Part shown: positions 8,313-17,733 of the stretch, one piece after another
Layout: each line of letters begins with the position of its first letter
Position numbering within the stretch: the first letter of the stretch is position 1
Source of the DNA: Pseudomonadota bacterium
Lineage (GTDB): Bacteria > Pseudomonadota > Gammaproteobacteria > Burkholderiales > Rhodocyclaceae
Length of the DNA stretch: 64,000 nt
Reading direction: 5' to 3'
Assembly: GCA_018262195.1 (NCBI GenBank)
Contig: JAGTRS010000011.1
Location: 1 to 64,000 of the forward strand
Made by a program: the position numbers and the translations under genes
Notes under the pieces: generated by a model
Told to the model about the DNA's origin: nothing
The model's input: the letters and a program-made list of their open reading frames with translations, nothing else
Databases searched by the model: none

Positions 8313-8345
8313 AAAGCCTCGTCGATATTTCGATGAGGCTTTTTT
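8313..8345 (+). terminator. Intrinsic terminator after pilin copy 2
   Basis: A 12-13 bp stem with one G-T wobble (AAAGCCTCGTCGA against TCGATGAGGCTTT) and a TATT loop is followed by a run of T. It closes the pilin unit and lies between it and the convergent CYTH/CHAD gene. Confidence 0.92.
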
Positions 8346-8480
8346 CATATCAGTCAAATTCAGAACTGATCACTAGACGTGGCTCTACGTAATGACGTTT
8401 CCCCTAGAAGCGAGACGAAAGAAACCTGCAAATTCCTCCTTGTTTTTGCACTTGGTTCTTGACTTGCTCGATTGCTTGCT

Positions 8481-9944
8481 TCACGGCATCCGTTGTGCAA
8501 GCCAGGTTTGCAGCACCTCCGGTAATTCGCTGACCAGCAGTTCATGCCGACCGGCTATCCAGCCGTGAATCGGCCCGGCTGGGCGCCCGGCCAAGGCTTC
8601 AGCAATCAGGGTTTCGGCCGTGACGTGGTCGTTGATCAGGCCCAGTTCATCCTGCAGTTGCGCCAGCGCAGCCAGATAAGGCTTCAGGCGCTTTTGTGGC
8701 AGGAGTGGTGTGAAAAATTCCAGGGTGTAGCGCAGCTTCTTGAAGGCGATGCGCATTTTGTGTCGCTCGGCGGGGCTGAGTTCGGCGTGTCGGTTGGCCA
8801 GTTTTCTGGCCTTTTTGGCATGGCTGGCAATCTGCTGTTTGGCGAAATCCTTGAGTGGCAAGGCCAGCGTATCGCTCAACGTGTAGATCGCGGCGGTAAA
8901 TTCGAGCAACAGGCGCGGGTATTCGCTGACGGCGAGCAGGCCGATGACTGATTTGCGAGCGCTGTTGGCGCGCCGTTGGGCCGCCTTGCGCAGGCGCTTG
9001 ATGTCCTTGTTGTCGGGGAAGGCAGCGGCGATGGGCGGTAGCGTTTCTTCGAGGAAGACGTCCCAGTTTCGGGTGTCGCCCAGGGCGCCAGCCAGGGTTT
9101 GCCAGGTTTGGCCGTAGGCAGCGACAAATTCCGGCGGCAGCACCGGGGCGAACAGTTTGATCGCGGAGCGCAGGCGGCGCAGGGCAACGCGAGCTTGGTG
9201 GATGAATTCGGAGTCGCCACCGGTCAGCAGGCCTTTTTCGTTGCGCTGGAAATGTTCGAGGCAGCCCAGCGCGATGCTGCGGAAGGCTTCGACGGGTGTC
9301 TGGTCTTCATTGATCGGCGTTGGCCGGGCCTTGAAGGGGCGGACCGGTTCGTTGAGGAAGAGGTTGTAGCCACGCTCGGCCTTGCTGGCGATGGCCGGGT
9401 GCAGATCGAGGTTTTCCTGCAGTTCGCGGGTCAGGCCGAAGATATCGTCGACTTTGCCGGAGAGGAGTTCCAGTTCGATTTCGCAGATGGGGGTGCTGCG
9501 GCCTTTGCTGTCGATTGTGCCGCGATCAACGGCGAGTTCGATCTGCGAGTCACCATACGGGACATGCCAGATCTGGCGGTGGAAATCGGTGGTGAAGATC
9601 GCTTCGAACTGAGCGCTGCGCTGTTCAAGAAATTCCCGGAAATCGGGGGCGTCGACGTGGCTGAAGTCGAAGACACCCGGGGTGGCCGGGGTTTCCCATT
9701 CGCTGCGCATGGCCAGCCCGCCACTGGCCGGCTCGGCCGATTTGACTGTGCATAACCACTGCCAGCCCTTCTTGCGGAAGCGGACGGCAATGCGCCGGGC
9801 GTGCAGTTCCAGCGTTGGCGTGTCGTAATAGGTGTTCAGCAGGTGCAGCCGTTGCGATGGGATGCCTTCGAGCAGCGGATGGCTGGCCAGCTTGCGGGCA
9901 GCTTTCGGGCTGAGTTGCAGCTTCAGTTCGATTTCAGTGCTCAT
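8481..9944 (-). CDS. CYTH and CHAD domain protein
   Basis: A 487-residue cytoplasmic protein. The N-terminal CYTH domain (about 1-200) begins with the family-defining EIELK motif and continues with RFRKKGWQW, KSxE-type and EIELELLSG segments, the tunnel residues of triphosphate-cleaving enzymes. The C-terminal CHAD domain (about 220-480) is helical, with conserved histidines and basic residues (FIHQARVALRRLRSAIKLF, HKMRIAFKKLRYTLEFF) that bind polyphosphate in characterised members. It is probably an inorganic triphosphatase or polyphosphate-associated protein. The ATG at 9944 is chosen because it starts the CYTH fold; the open frame upstream is only lapD read in another frame. It begins 5 nt after the lapD stop, so it is the third gene of the lapG-lapD unit. 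Confidence 0.93.
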   Translation of the reverse strand: MSTEIELKLQLSPKAARKLASHPLLEGIPSQRLHLLNTYYDTPTLELHARRIAVRFRKKGWQWLCTVKSAEPASGGLAMRSEWETPATPGVFDFSHVDAPDFREFLEQRSAQFEAIFTTDFHRQIWHVPYGDSQIELAVDRGTIDSKGRSTPICEIELELLSGKVDDIFGLTRELQENLDLHPAIASKAERGYNLFLNEPVRPFKARPTPINEDQTPVEAFRSIALGCLEHFQRNEKGLLTGGDSEFIHQARVALRRLRSAIKLFAPVLPPEFVAAYGQTWQTLAGALGDTRNWDVFLEETLPPIAAAFPDNKDIKRLRKAAQRRANSARKSVIGLLAVSEYPRLLLEFTAAIYTLSDTLALPLKDFAKQQIASHAKKARKLANRHAELSPAERHKMRIAFKKLRYTLEFFTPLLPQKRLKPYLAALAQLQDELGLINDHVTAETLIAEALAGRPAGPIHGWIAGRHELLVSELPEVLQTWLAQRMP

Positions 9945-9949
9945 CTCGG

Positions 9950-11863
9950 TCAGTTCCTTGGTACGGCGGGGCCGGTCGCGCCGTCGAAGCCCAGTTCGGG
10001 CAGGATGGCCAGTTCTTCGGCGGTCTGCACCCCCTCGGCAATGACGGTCAGTCCGATATTGTGGGCGATGCTGCACAACCCCTTGAGGAATGCCTGGTTG
10101 CCCGGCTGGCTGTCGATGGCGCGGATGAAGCTGCCGTCGACCTTCAGGTAGTCGAGGCCGATGCGATGCAGGCGGCCGATTTCGCTGAATTGGCGGCCAA
10201 AGTGCTCGATGCCGAGGCGGCAGCCGAGCGGCCGCAGGGCATCGCAGAAGGCGTGGAATTCTTCGAAGTGCTGGAAGGCGCCGATTTCCGAGACTTCCAT
10301 CCACAACCGCGGTGCCAGGTCGCGGCGGGCGGCGATCTGGGCGTAGAGGCGAGCGCGGAATGAGGCGTCGAGGATCGATTCGCCGGACAGGTTGACCGCG
10401 ACGGCGGGGAGGCCGGCGGCGATGCGGTCCAGGGCGAGACGCACCACGCTCAAGTCAAGTTCGGTGGTCATCGACAGGCGCGAGGCCATCGGCATGAAGG
10501 CGCCGGCGGTCAGCCATTCGCCGTCTTCGGTGGCCTGCAGGCGAAGCGGACATTCGAGGTGAAGCAGCTGGCCGCTGGCGCCGGCAACCGGGAATTCGAT
10601 CAGGCGCAGGCGCTGCGTTTCAATGGCGCCATCGAGCAACTTCTTCCAGTCAGCGTTCGAGGTGGCCTGTTGGTCGGAATTGCTTTCGGCCCGGCACCAG
10701 GCGAGCCCGCTCTGGGTTTCGGCTGAGGCCAGTGCTGCATCGACCCGTGAGAGCAGGCTGCCAATAGCTTGGCCGTGCAGGTAAGTGCCGCTAGCCACGT
10801 AGCCGAGACGATCACCTTCGATCAGGCCGGCGGCGGCGAGGTCGCTCAGGGCGTGCAGGAGTTTCTCGGCCTGCAGTGCGGGATCTTGGACGCCGGGCAG
10901 GAGCAGCGCGAAGTCGGCGCCGTTCAGGCGGGCGGCGGCGGCATTCGGTTTATCGGCGGCCAGTGCGTTGAGCGTGGTGCCGATCCGGCGCAGCACTTCG
11001 TCGGCCGTTTCGCGGCCGGCCCGGCGGTTGATGCCGGCCAGATCGCCAAGACGCAGCATGAGCAGGGTGCCGGAGGCGCTTGCATCGTCGTCACTAAGCG
11101 CAGCGGCCAGCTCGTTCATGAAAAAGTCGCGGTTGGCCAGGCCGGTCAGGCTGTCCAGCGTGGCTTCGCGGCGGACCTGCTCAAGGCGGGCGGCTTCTTC
11201 GGCAAACATGGCTTTCAGCCGGTCGACCATGGCGTTCATCGCGCTAGCCAAACTCTTGAGCTCTGGTATTTTTGGTTCAGGGATGCTGACGAAACGGCGT
11301 TCGCTGATCGCCTGCGCCTGACCGACCACGGCATCGAGCGGGCGGCGGATGCGGCGCAGGACCTGCATGCCGAGCAGGCCCATGATGCCGCCGCCGACGG
11401 CAAACCAGCCGAGCAGCTTGAGCGCGCCGTTCCAGAGTTCATCGTAGGCGAAATGGCTGTGGCTGATCAGTTCGATGGTGCCGAACTGTGTCCAGCCGGC
11501 GTTGACCTGGGCATGCCCAGGCAGGGAGGCGATCGGGAAAATGCGAACGAACCATTCCGGGACATTGCCCGAGACTGGGGGGCTGGTTTTTTCGATCATC
11601 GTCTGGCCGTTCGGGTCGACCACACGGACGGCAGCATACTGGCCACTGTCGAAGACAGCAGCAACCTGCAACTCGACTGTCACCGGGTCCTTGTCCAGTT
11701 GTGACATCGACAGCGCCAGCGAGGCTGCGTTGTCATTGTTCTTGATGGCCAGTTGCTGTTCCAGATAGTGGCGAGCCGTCAGCATGCTGGCCACGAAGCT
11801 GCCGGCAAAGGCGATCAGGGTGCTCGTGATGACCGCGAGCCAGAGTTGTCGGAATAAGGACAT
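9950..11863 (-). CDS. lapD: LapD-like c-di-GMP receptor (degenerate GGDEF-EAL)
   Basis: A 637-residue inner-membrane receptor. It has a transmembrane helix at about 5-27, a LapD/MoxY-type periplasmic domain including the NAGWTQFG tryptophan loop, a second helix near 150-170, HAMP, GGDEF and EAL domains. Both enzymatic sites are lost: the GGDEF position reads LNGADF, the EAL position reads ECPL, and the DDFG metal site reads EHFG. The protein should therefore bind rather than make or cut c-di-GMP. In Pseudomonas, LapD holds the protease LapG inactive when bound to c-di-GMP, keeping a giant adhesin on the surface. The partner lapG lies directly upstream, overlapping by my start choice only in the open frame, not in the coding part. 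The adhesin gene is not in the window. Confidence 0.93.
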   Translation of the reverse strand: MSLFRQLWLAVITSTLIAFAGSFVASMLTARHYLEQQLAIKNNDNAASLALSMSQLDKDPVTVELQVAAVFDSGQYAAVRVVDPNGQTMIEKTSPPVSGNVPEWFVRIFPIASLPGHAQVNAGWTQFGTIELISHSHFAYDELWNGALKLLGWFAVGGGIMGLLGMQVLRRIRRPLDAVVGQAQAISERRFVSIPEPKIPELKSLASAMNAMVDRLKAMFAEEAARLEQVRREATLDSLTGLANRDFFMNELAAALSDDDASASGTLLMLRLGDLAGINRRAGRETADEVLRRIGTTLNALAADKPNAAAARLNGADFALLLPGVQDPALQAEKLLHALSDLAAAGLIEGDRLGYVASGTYLHGQAIGSLLSRVDAALASAETQSGLAWCRAESNSDQQATSNADWKKLLDGAIETQRLRLIEFPVAGASGQLLHLECPLRLQATEDGEWLTAGAFMPMASRLSMTTELDLSVVRLALDRIAAGLPAVAVNLSGESILDASFRARLYAQIAARRDLAPRLWMEVSEIGAFQHFEEFHAFCDALRPLGCRLGIEHFGRQFSEIGRLHRIGLDYLKVDGSFIRAIDSQPGNQAFLKGLCSIAHNIGLTVIAEGVQTAEELAILPELGFDGATGPAVPRN

Positions 11864-11873
11864 GTCGATTACC

Positions 11874-12548
11874 TCACTGAAAGCCTTCGGCGCGCGCCCG
11901 GGCCAGCAGATCCTGCCAGCGGGAGAGATTGCTCTTGCTGGACTGGTTGCCGGTGCCCTGCCAAAGGCCTGCACTGTTGAAACTGAAAATCGGAGAAAGG
12001 TCGCTGCGCCGCGAGGCGGGCAGGATCTGGGGATTCAGGTTGTCGAGGACCAGCGGATCGGCATTCGGTGTCGCGTAATACGCGAGCACCATGTGGGCGA
12101 CCAGAAAAGTGCCGGCGGGGCCGGTCTGCGCTGCTTTGACATAGACCAGACGGAGTTTGTTGATCGGGATGCCCAGTTCGATCAGGGAGTAGTACTTGGC
12201 AATCGAGAAGTCTTCACAGTCGCCGCGTCCCTGGCCGATAATTTCGGTCGGCGTCGCCCAGTAATCGTTCTGGCCCCAGACCGACATGTCGTCGTCGAAG
12301 GCGATGCGTCGGTTGAAGAAATCGTTGATCCGCTTCAGCTTGTCGGTTTCCTGGGCGCTACGCCCTTCGGCGAGGGCGCGCTGCCAGTCAAGCAGCAAGG
12401 GCACCTGCCCGGCACCAAAGCGGCTGCTGACCAGTTGCTGCAGACGCTCGAAATCCCACCCCAGTGCCAACGGCAGGCCGTTCAGGCACAGCATGCCCAG
12501 AGTGGCCGCGACGGCCAGCAGGCGAAGCAGGGAGGCTCGGTTACTCAA
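11874..12548 (-). CDS. lapG: LapG-like periplasmic cysteine protease
   Basis: A 224-residue exported protease of the bacterial transglutaminase-like cysteine proteinase family. An N-terminal signal peptide (about 1-30, hydrophobic core LLRLLAVAATLGMLCL) is followed by the catalytic triad: Cys in GRGDCEDFS, His in VAHMVLAYY, Asp in LVLDNLN. A calcium-type DDDMSVWG segment precedes the cysteine. It cleaves the N-terminal part of LapA-type adhesins when released by LapD. The start is TTG at 12548; an in-frame stop lies six codons upstream and the next ATG would destroy the signal peptide. lapD begins 10 nt after the stop. Confidence 0.93.
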   Translation of the reverse strand: MSNRASLLRLLAVAATLGMLCLNGLPLALGWDFERLQQLVSSRFGAGQVPLLLDWQRALAEGRSAQETDKLKRINDFFNRRIAFDDDMSVWGQNDYWATPTEIIGQGRGDCEDFSIAKYYSLIELGIPINKLRLVYVKAAQTGPAGTFLVAHMVLAYYATPNADPLVLDNLNPQILPASRRSDLSPIFSFNSAGLWQGTGNQSSKSNLSRWQDLLARARAEGFQ

Positions 12549-12695
12549 GTCGTTGATATGGGCTCAAGAGTTGCGGTGAACGACGGCAGGATGACGAGTT
12601 CCGGGATTATCACCCATGGGAATGAAAATACATCGCTCCCGGGCCGGGGATTCGCGATTTCTCTGTGCCTGCGGACGAGGCAGCCGAGACGGACG

Positions 12696-12724
12696 AAAAA
12701 AAGGCCATGCGCGCCAGCATGGCC
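12696..12724 (-). terminator. Intrinsic terminator of the OmpR-type regulator gene
   Basis: Read on the minus strand, an 8-bp perfect stem GGCCATGC/GCATGGCC with a 6-nt loop is followed by CTTTTTTT. It lies about 22 nt beyond the regulator stop and separates that gene from lapG. Confidence 0.88.
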
Positions 12725-12746
12725 CTGGCATGCAATTCATCAGGAA

Positions 12747-13448
12747 CTAGTTCGAGGCTTCGACCTGGGCAATGAAGACGTAGCCCTGCGAGCGCAGGGT
12801 CTTGATATAGCTGCTGCCATCGGCTTGCTTGCCGAGAATGCGCCGGATCTGGCTGACGTGCACATCGATGATCCGGTCGTAGGGAACGTACTCGCGTTTC
12901 AGGACGCGTGACAGGTGCTCGCGGGAAAGCGGCTCGAACGGCTGCTCAAGAAATGCCGTGAGCAGCGCATAGCCGGAGACGCCCAGCGGTGTTGGCGGGC
13001 TGCCGGTCCGGAATAATTCGCGCGAGGCGGTATCCAGCGTCCAGTCACCGAAATGCAGGCGGCGCATTTCGCTGCGGGCGGCGGGGCGCTGGCAACGGCG
13101 CAGCAGGCTGCGCGTACGGGCCAGCAGCTCGCGCATATTGCAGGGCTTGGGGAGGAAATCGTCGGCGCCGATCTCGATGCCGATGATGCGCTCGATCTCG
13201 TCGGAACGGGTCGAGTGGATCAGGACCGGGATTTCGGATGTTTGTCGTAACTGCCGGAGGAGCTCCAGTCCGTCGACATCCGGCAAGCTCAGATCAAGGA
13301 TGATGACATCCGGTTTCTCGTTCAGTTGTCGCCACATGGCGGCCCCGTTTTCGGCGTAAATACTATCGATTCCGGCCGTAGCCAGGGTCGAACTCAATAC
13401 GTGGCGGGTACCCGGGTCATCTTCAACAATCAGCGCAGTCTGGCGCAT
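12747..13448 (-). CDS. OmpR/PhoB-family response regulator
   Basis: A 233-residue DNA-binding regulator. The receiver domain (1-115) has the acidic pocket VEDD, phosphoacceptor Asp52 in IILDLSLPDVDG, and the conserved Lys in LPKPCNMRELLAR. A winged-helix domain (about 135-230) carries the LSREHLSRVLK and IIDVHVSQIRRILGKQ recognition segments. It is transcribed away from the Hpt-kinase-receiver cluster across a 158-nt AT-rich gap that must hold promoters for both directions, which makes it a natural output of that phosphorelay. Its regulon cannot be told from the window. Confidence 0.95.
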   Translation of the reverse strand: MRQTALIVEDDPGTRHVLSSTLATAGIDSIYAENGAAMWRQLNEKPDVIILDLSLPDVDGLELLRQLRQTSEIPVLIHSTRSDEIERIIGIEIGADDFLPKPCNMRELLARTRSLLRRCQRPAARSEMRRLHFGDWTLDTASRELFRTGSPPTPLGVSGYALLTAFLEQPFEPLSREHLSRVLKREYVPYDRIIDVHVSQIRRILGKQADGSSYIKTLRSQGYVFIAQVEASN

Positions 13449-13606
13449 GCTTTTTCATTTCGGCTAAGCAATAAAGAAAGCATTGTAATCCAATGTAAAA
13501 CAAAGGAATTGTTTTACGATTCTTTAACAATGAGGCAGCTTATCGGAGGACAATTAAGGCCTTGATGAGTAGCTGTCTGATGATTCTTTAGCTTTTTCTC
13601 GAATAA

Positions 13607-13996
13607 ATGCCGGTTCCCCACTCCCTTGACGGTTTTGATGTAATGGGCGCGGTCGAGCGTATGCTCGGCCAGCCGGTGCTTTGGTGGCAGGCGGTTGGCT
13701 TGTTTGTCGAACATTATGCCGATTGGGAGTCGGTCTGGCTGGCTTGCATCGGTGATGATGCGGAGGAGCGGAAGCGGGTGCATGCCATTCGCAGCGCGGC
13801 AGTCAATGTCGGGGCGGTTCGCTTGTCGGAAACGGCCGGAATTCTGGAAGACCTGCTGCTCGAACGACTGGCCGGTGGCTCGAAGCTTGTTCCGGAAGGC
13901 TTGCGGCAACGCCTTGGCGATGAGTTTCGCCAGTCCTGGCTGGCTGCAGCCAACGCCAGGAAAGAAAGCGGGCTGGGTCCCGGAGGTTCGGCATGA
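13607..13996 (+). CDS. Stand-alone Hpt phosphotransfer protein
   Basis: A 129-residue mostly helical protein with the histidine phosphotransfer signature [14 protein letters not shown], in which His59 is the predicted phosphoacceptor followed by the expected basic, small and glycine positions. The N-terminal 45 residues are rich in Trp and hydrophobics ([11 protein letters not shown]) but too short for a membrane anchor with confidence. It overlaps the following kinase gene by ATGA, so the two are translationally coupled. This gives the cassette a separate phosphotransfer module in addition to the one at the end of the kinase. Confidence 0.8.
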   Translation: MPVPHSLDGFDVMGAVERMLGQPVLWWQAVGLFVEHYADWESVWLACIGDDAEERKRVHAIRSAAVNVGAVRLSETAGILEDLLLERLAGGSKLVPEGLRQRLGDEFRQSWLAAANARKESGLGPGGSA

Positions 13997-16752
13997 GCCA
14001 GCAGCTGTCCACCACGCCGCTGCGTTCGCGCCTGGCGCGCATCAATTTTTATGTGCTGGCATCGGCCATCGTCTTTGCGACAGTGTTCATTGTCTTTACC
14101 TCGGCGTGGATGACGATACGGGCCCATGTCGAGGAGGGTGACATGCACCTTGAACTACTCAAGTTAAAGGCGCATCCGGAGCTGGTAATCAACGATCGCG
14201 AAGGCGCGGAGCGCATGTTTGCCGCGCTGCGGACCATGCCGTCCCTGTCTTCGGTCGCGGTGTTCCGCGAGGATCTTTCGCCTCTCGTCGCTTTTGATCG
14301 CCATGGCGACGAAGAAGTCTCGCCGGCACCCTTGGTCAAACCGGTGGCCGGGCATACCTATTCCTGGAAGCGCATCGATTTCGTGGTGCCGGCGCAGGTG
14401 GCCGGGCAGCCAGCTGGCTGGCTACGCTTGAGCACTGATCTGGCCGTGGTTTTTCAGCATCTGCTTGGTTCTCTGGGGCTGATTCTGGTCGAAATGGCCG
14501 CCGCACTGGCCATTGCCCTGCATTTGCAGTCCCGGCGAGTGGAGAGGCTGATCGAGCCACTGCAGGATTTGACGCAGCACATGTCCGATGTGTCGCTTGG
14601 GCGGCTGGATATTCGTGCTGCCGATAGCCGGGTGACCGAGATCGAGCAACTGGTGGCTGGATTCAACCAGATGGTGGCGCAAATTCGCGAGCGCGATCAC
14701 TGGTTATCGACGCATTTGGGCAATCTGGAGCAGATCGTCGAACAGCGGACGCGCGAGTTGCGCCTGGCCAAGGAGGCGGCAGAGGCGGGCAGCCTGGCCA
14801 AGAGTGAGTTTCTGGCGACGATGAGTCATGAAATCCGGACGCCGATGAATGGCGTGCTGGGCATGACGGAGTTGTTGCTGAATACCCAGCTGGAGCCGAC
14901 TCAGCGGCAGTTTGTCGAAGCAGTCGAGCGTTCCGGCAAGCACTTGCTACGCATCATCAACGACATTCTCGATTTTTCGAAAATCGAGGCTGGCAAGATG
15001 GAGCTGGATGTGGCCGACTTCGATCTGCGCCTGCTGCTTGAGGAATCGCTGGAACTGTTCTCGCAACCTGTTCGGCGAAAGGGGCTGGATCTGGTGGCTG
15101 ATCTGCCGCCGGATGAAAGTCTGGTCGTACGCGGCGATCCCTTGCGTTTGCGCCAGATCGTGACCAACCTGCTGGGCAATGCAATCAAGTTCACCGAAAC
15201 CGGCGAAATCCTGCTTCGGCTGCACGTTATCGAGCGTCGTGAAAAGGCCCTCAGGCTGGCCTTGATCGTCAGCGATACCGGGATCGGCATCCCGCTCGAT
15301 GCTCAGGAAAAGATCTTCGAGCATTTCCTCCAGGCCGATGGATCAACAACCCGCAAATACGGGGGAACCGGCCTTGGGCTGGCCATTTGCCGGCGTCTGG
15401 TTGATATGATGGGTGGCAGCATTGGCGTCGAAAGCTCGCCGGGCAAGGGGGCTTCCTTTTCTGTGGAGCTCGATCTCGCTCTCGGAGAATTGCCCGCGCT
15501 TTCTTCAGAAAAGCCGGCCGTCGCGGCAACGGGGGCGCGTGTCCTGATTGTTGATGACAGCACGACTCAGCGCGACATTCTCCTCACCTTGCTGCGGGGC
15601 AGAGGATTCATGTCCGATGGTGCGTCCTCCAGTCTCGCCGGGCTCTCCATGCTCAAGGCCGCCGCCGAAAAGGGTGAGCCTTACGCGCTGTTGCTGATCG
15701 ATTTGCAGATGCCGGATCTTTCCGGCAGCGAAGTCGTCCGGGCCTTGCGTGCCGATGAACAATTGGCAAAGACCCGGGTGATCATCATTTCTGCCGAGAT
15801 GGATGCGCTGAGCAAGGCGGAAACAGCGAGCTTGCAGATTGCGGCCTGCCTGCCCAAGCCGGTTCGTCAAGCCGACTTGCAGCGGGCCATCGAAGCCGCC
15901 TTGTATCGGCGTTCCTCGACGGATGCTTCCGCAGTCAACAATCCATCCAGGAAACTGCGTGGTCGAGTGCTGATTGCCGAAGACAACGAAAGCAATCTGG
16001 TGGTCGCCCGGGCCCAACTCGAGAGGATGGGGCTGGAGGTGATCACCGCCGGTGATGGCCAGCAAGCGCTCGATCTGCTGGCTGGCGAAGTGGTTGATCT
16101 GGTCCTGATGGATTGCCAGATGCCTGTTCTTGACGGCTTTGCGGCGACCATGGCGCTGCGTGAGCGCGAACTTCCCTCCGGTCAGCATCTGCCGGTCATC
16201 GCGCTGACCGCCAATGCCATGAAGGGCGACCGTGAGCGTTGCCGGGCGGCGGGCATGGACGAGTATCTGGCCAAGCCCTATACCGGGGAAGAATTGCTGG
16301 CCTTGCTTGCGCGGTGGTTGCCGGCCGAACGGCGCAAGTCCGCTGTTCCCGCAATAGCATCGCCAGTGGCGGCAGGCGTGGAGCAGGAACCAGTAGCTGC
16401 GCTTGATCCTTCTGCTTTTGACAAGATTCGGGCTTTGTCGCCAGAAGGTGGCGATGCTCTGGTTCGCCAAGTGATCGTCGCGTATTTGAAAGCTGCCGAG
16501 CGGGAGTGGGGGCGTTTCGATCAGGGGCTGGCGGATGTCGATGCCTCGTTGATGGCGGCGGCTGTGCATGCCCTCAAATCGAGCAGCTTCAATGTGGGGG
16601 CCATGACTTTTGCCAAGCGTTGCGGTGAGCTCGAGCAACTGGCCCGGGAGATCAGGATGCGCGAATTGCTGGCGCGAGTCGATGGCCTGCGCAGCGAATG
16701 GCAGCGGGTCGACGAAGCTCTGAAGGCTGTTCTGGCCGGGCTGGCGACATGA
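13993..16752 (+). CDS. Hybrid sensor histidine kinase (BarA-like layout)
   Basis: A 919-residue inner-membrane kinase. It has transmembrane helices at about 17-40 and 158-178 flanking a periplasmic domain of about 115 residues, then HAMP (180-235), a coiled coil and HisKA with His279 in [13 protein letters not shown]. The ATP-binding domain follows ([23 protein letters not shown]). Next come two receivers with Asp570 ([12 protein letters not shown]) and Asp707 ([11 protein letters not shown]), and a C-terminal Hpt domain with His859 in [13 protein letters not shown]. All catalytic residues are intact, so it can run a full internal His-Asp-Asp-His relay. It is chained by ATGA overlaps to the Hpt gene before it and the receiver gene after it. 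The stimulus is unknown. Confidence 0.95.
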   Translation: MSQQLSTTPLRSRLARINFYVLASAIVFATVFIVFTSAWMTIRAHVEEGDMHLELLKLKAHPELVINDREGAERMFAALRTMPSLSSVAVFREDLSPLVAFDRHGDEEVSPAPLVKPVAGHTYSWKRIDFVVPAQVAGQPAGWLRLSTDLAVVFQHLLGSLGLILVEMAAALAIALHLQSRRVERLIEPLQDLTQHMSDVSLGRLDIRAADSRVTEIEQLVAGFNQMVAQIRERDHWLSTHLGNLEQIVEQRTRELRLAKEAAEAGSLAKSEFLATMSHEIRTPMNGVLGMTELLLNTQLEPTQRQFVEAVERSGKHLLRIINDILDFSKIEAGKMELDVADFDLRLLLEESLELFSQPVRRKGLDLVADLPPDESLVVRGDPLRLRQIVTNLLGNAIKFTETGEILLRLHVIERREKALRLALIVSDTGIGIPLDAQEKIFEHFLQADGSTTRKYGGTGLGLAICRRLVDMMGGSIGVESSPGKGASFSVELDLALGELPALSSEKPAVAATGARVLIVDDSTTQRDILLTLLRGRGFMSDGASSSLAGLSMLKAAAEKGEPYALLLIDLQMPDLSGSEVVRALRADEQLAKTRVIIISAEMDALSKAETASLQIAACLPKPVRQADLQRAIEAALYRRSSTDASAVNNPSRKLRGRVLIAEDNESNLVVARAQLERMGLEVITAGDGQQALDLLAGEVVDLVLMDCQMPVLDGFAATMALRERELPSGQHLPVIALTANAMKGDRERCRAAGMDEYLAKPYTGEELLALLARWLPAERRKSAVPAIASPVAAGVEQEPVAALDPSAFDKIRALSPEGGDALVRQVIVAYLKAAEREWGRFDQGLADVDASLMAAAVHALKSSSFNVGAMTFAKRCGELEQLAREIRMRELLARVDGLRSEWQRVDEALKAVLAGLAT

Positions 16753-17129
16753 GCCGGATGCCTTGGCGCGTTCTGGTTGCCGATGACGACCCGACGGTTG
16801 CCCTGTTGTCGCGGGCTGCTCTGGCCGGCGGGGATTTCATCCCGACCGTCGTCGATAACGGCAACGATGCGCTGACCGAATTCAGACAGCAGGCGTTTGA
16901 TATCGCGTTGCTCGATGTCGAGATGCCCGGACTGGACGGCTTTGAGGTTTGTGCGGCGATCCGTCAAAGCCATGGCGCCGGTTTTCCTGTCGTGTTGGTG
17001 ACGGGGCGCAGTGATCCGGCCTTCATCGAGCGGACGCAGGTGCTCGCCGCCGACTACATCGCCAAGCCGGTCAACTGGGCTTCACTGGCCGGCTTGTTGC
17101 GTACCCTGCTCGAGGCTTCGCGCGTTTAG
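16749..17129 (+). CDS. Single-domain response regulator
   Basis: A 126-residue CheY-like receiver with acidic residues VADDD, phosphoacceptor Asp56 in [13 protein letters not shown], the VLVTG threonine region and the Lys of YIAKPVNW. It has no output domain. The start ATG overlaps the kinase stop (ATGA), and upstream sequence in the same frame is kinase coding sequence. It probably accepts phosphate from the hybrid kinase or the Hpt protein and acts as a relay or by protein contact. Confidence 0.92.
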   Translation: MSRMPWRVLVADDDPTVALLSRAALAGGDFIPTVVDNGNDALTEFRQQAFDIALLDVEMPGLDGFEVCAAIRQSHGAGFPVVLVTGRSDPAFIERTQVLAADYIAKPVNWASLAGLLRTLLEASRV

Positions 17130-17205
17130 AGCGGCTCCGGGGTTTCCCCTCGTTGCCCTGCCTGGCAAGGGTTGTGGCAGAATCAGGCCAAAGGGCCTTG
17201 ATGCC

Positions 17206-17733
17206 ATGAACGCAAGGCACGAACTAGGGGGAGTTATGGGACATCGGATATTTTCCTGGGTATTTTCATGTGCCTTGGCTTTTGCCGTTTTGCAGGTGCC
17301 GACCGCCGCGTTGGCCCAGGAGGTGCGGCCGCTAGCCAAGGCCCAGACGCTGTATCTGCCGATCTATTCCCACATGCTGTACGGCAATCTCGGCAAGAGC
17401 GGCAAGGCATCGTTCGTGCTGCTCTCCGCGCTGGTCAGCATCCGCAATACCGATGGCAAGCGGCCGCTACGGGTTCTCTCGGCGAAGTATTTCGATACCC
17501 ACGGCAAGCAACTTGGTGAGCGCGTGCCGACGCCCGTGCTCGTGCCGCCCTATGGCACCCTCGAATTGTTCGTGGAGCTGAATGATGCTTCCGGCGGTTC
17601 AGGTGCCAATTTCATCATCAAGTGGGAAGCCGATCAGCCGATCAATCCGCCGCTGGTCGAGTCGCTGCACGCCAACATGGATGGTGGCAAGGCGGTGATC
17701 TTCATGACGCAATCGGTGCCTCTGGCTGAATGA
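17206..17733 (+). CDS. Exported DUF3124 protein
   Basis: A 175-residue protein (or 165 if it starts at the ATG at 17236) with a clear signal peptide ending ALAQ. The rest fits the DUF3124 family: YLPIYSHMLYGN, LVSIRNTD, a VLVPPYGTLELFVE strand pair and GANFIIKWEAD. It is predicted to be periplasmic and mostly beta. The function of the family is not known to me. The stop overlaps the start of the potassium-channel gene (ATGA), suggesting it serves the channel, for example as an extracytoplasmic accessory part. I prefer 17206 because AAGGG stands 10 nt before it. Confidence 0.8.
   Translation: MNARHELGGVMGHRIFSWVFSCALAFAVLQVPTAALAQEVRPLAKAQTLYLPIYSHMLYGNLGKSGKASFVLLSALVSIRNTDGKRPLRVLSAKYFDTHGKQLGERVPTPVLVPPYGTLELFVELNDASGGSGANFIIKWEADQPINPPLVESLHANMDGGKAVIFMTQSVPLAE

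Noticed and set aside
9945-10304. A 120-codon upstream extension of the CYTH/CHAD frame
   Set aside because: It is lapD read in another frame: Arg/Pro-rich composition and no domain similarity. The CYTH fold starts at 9944.
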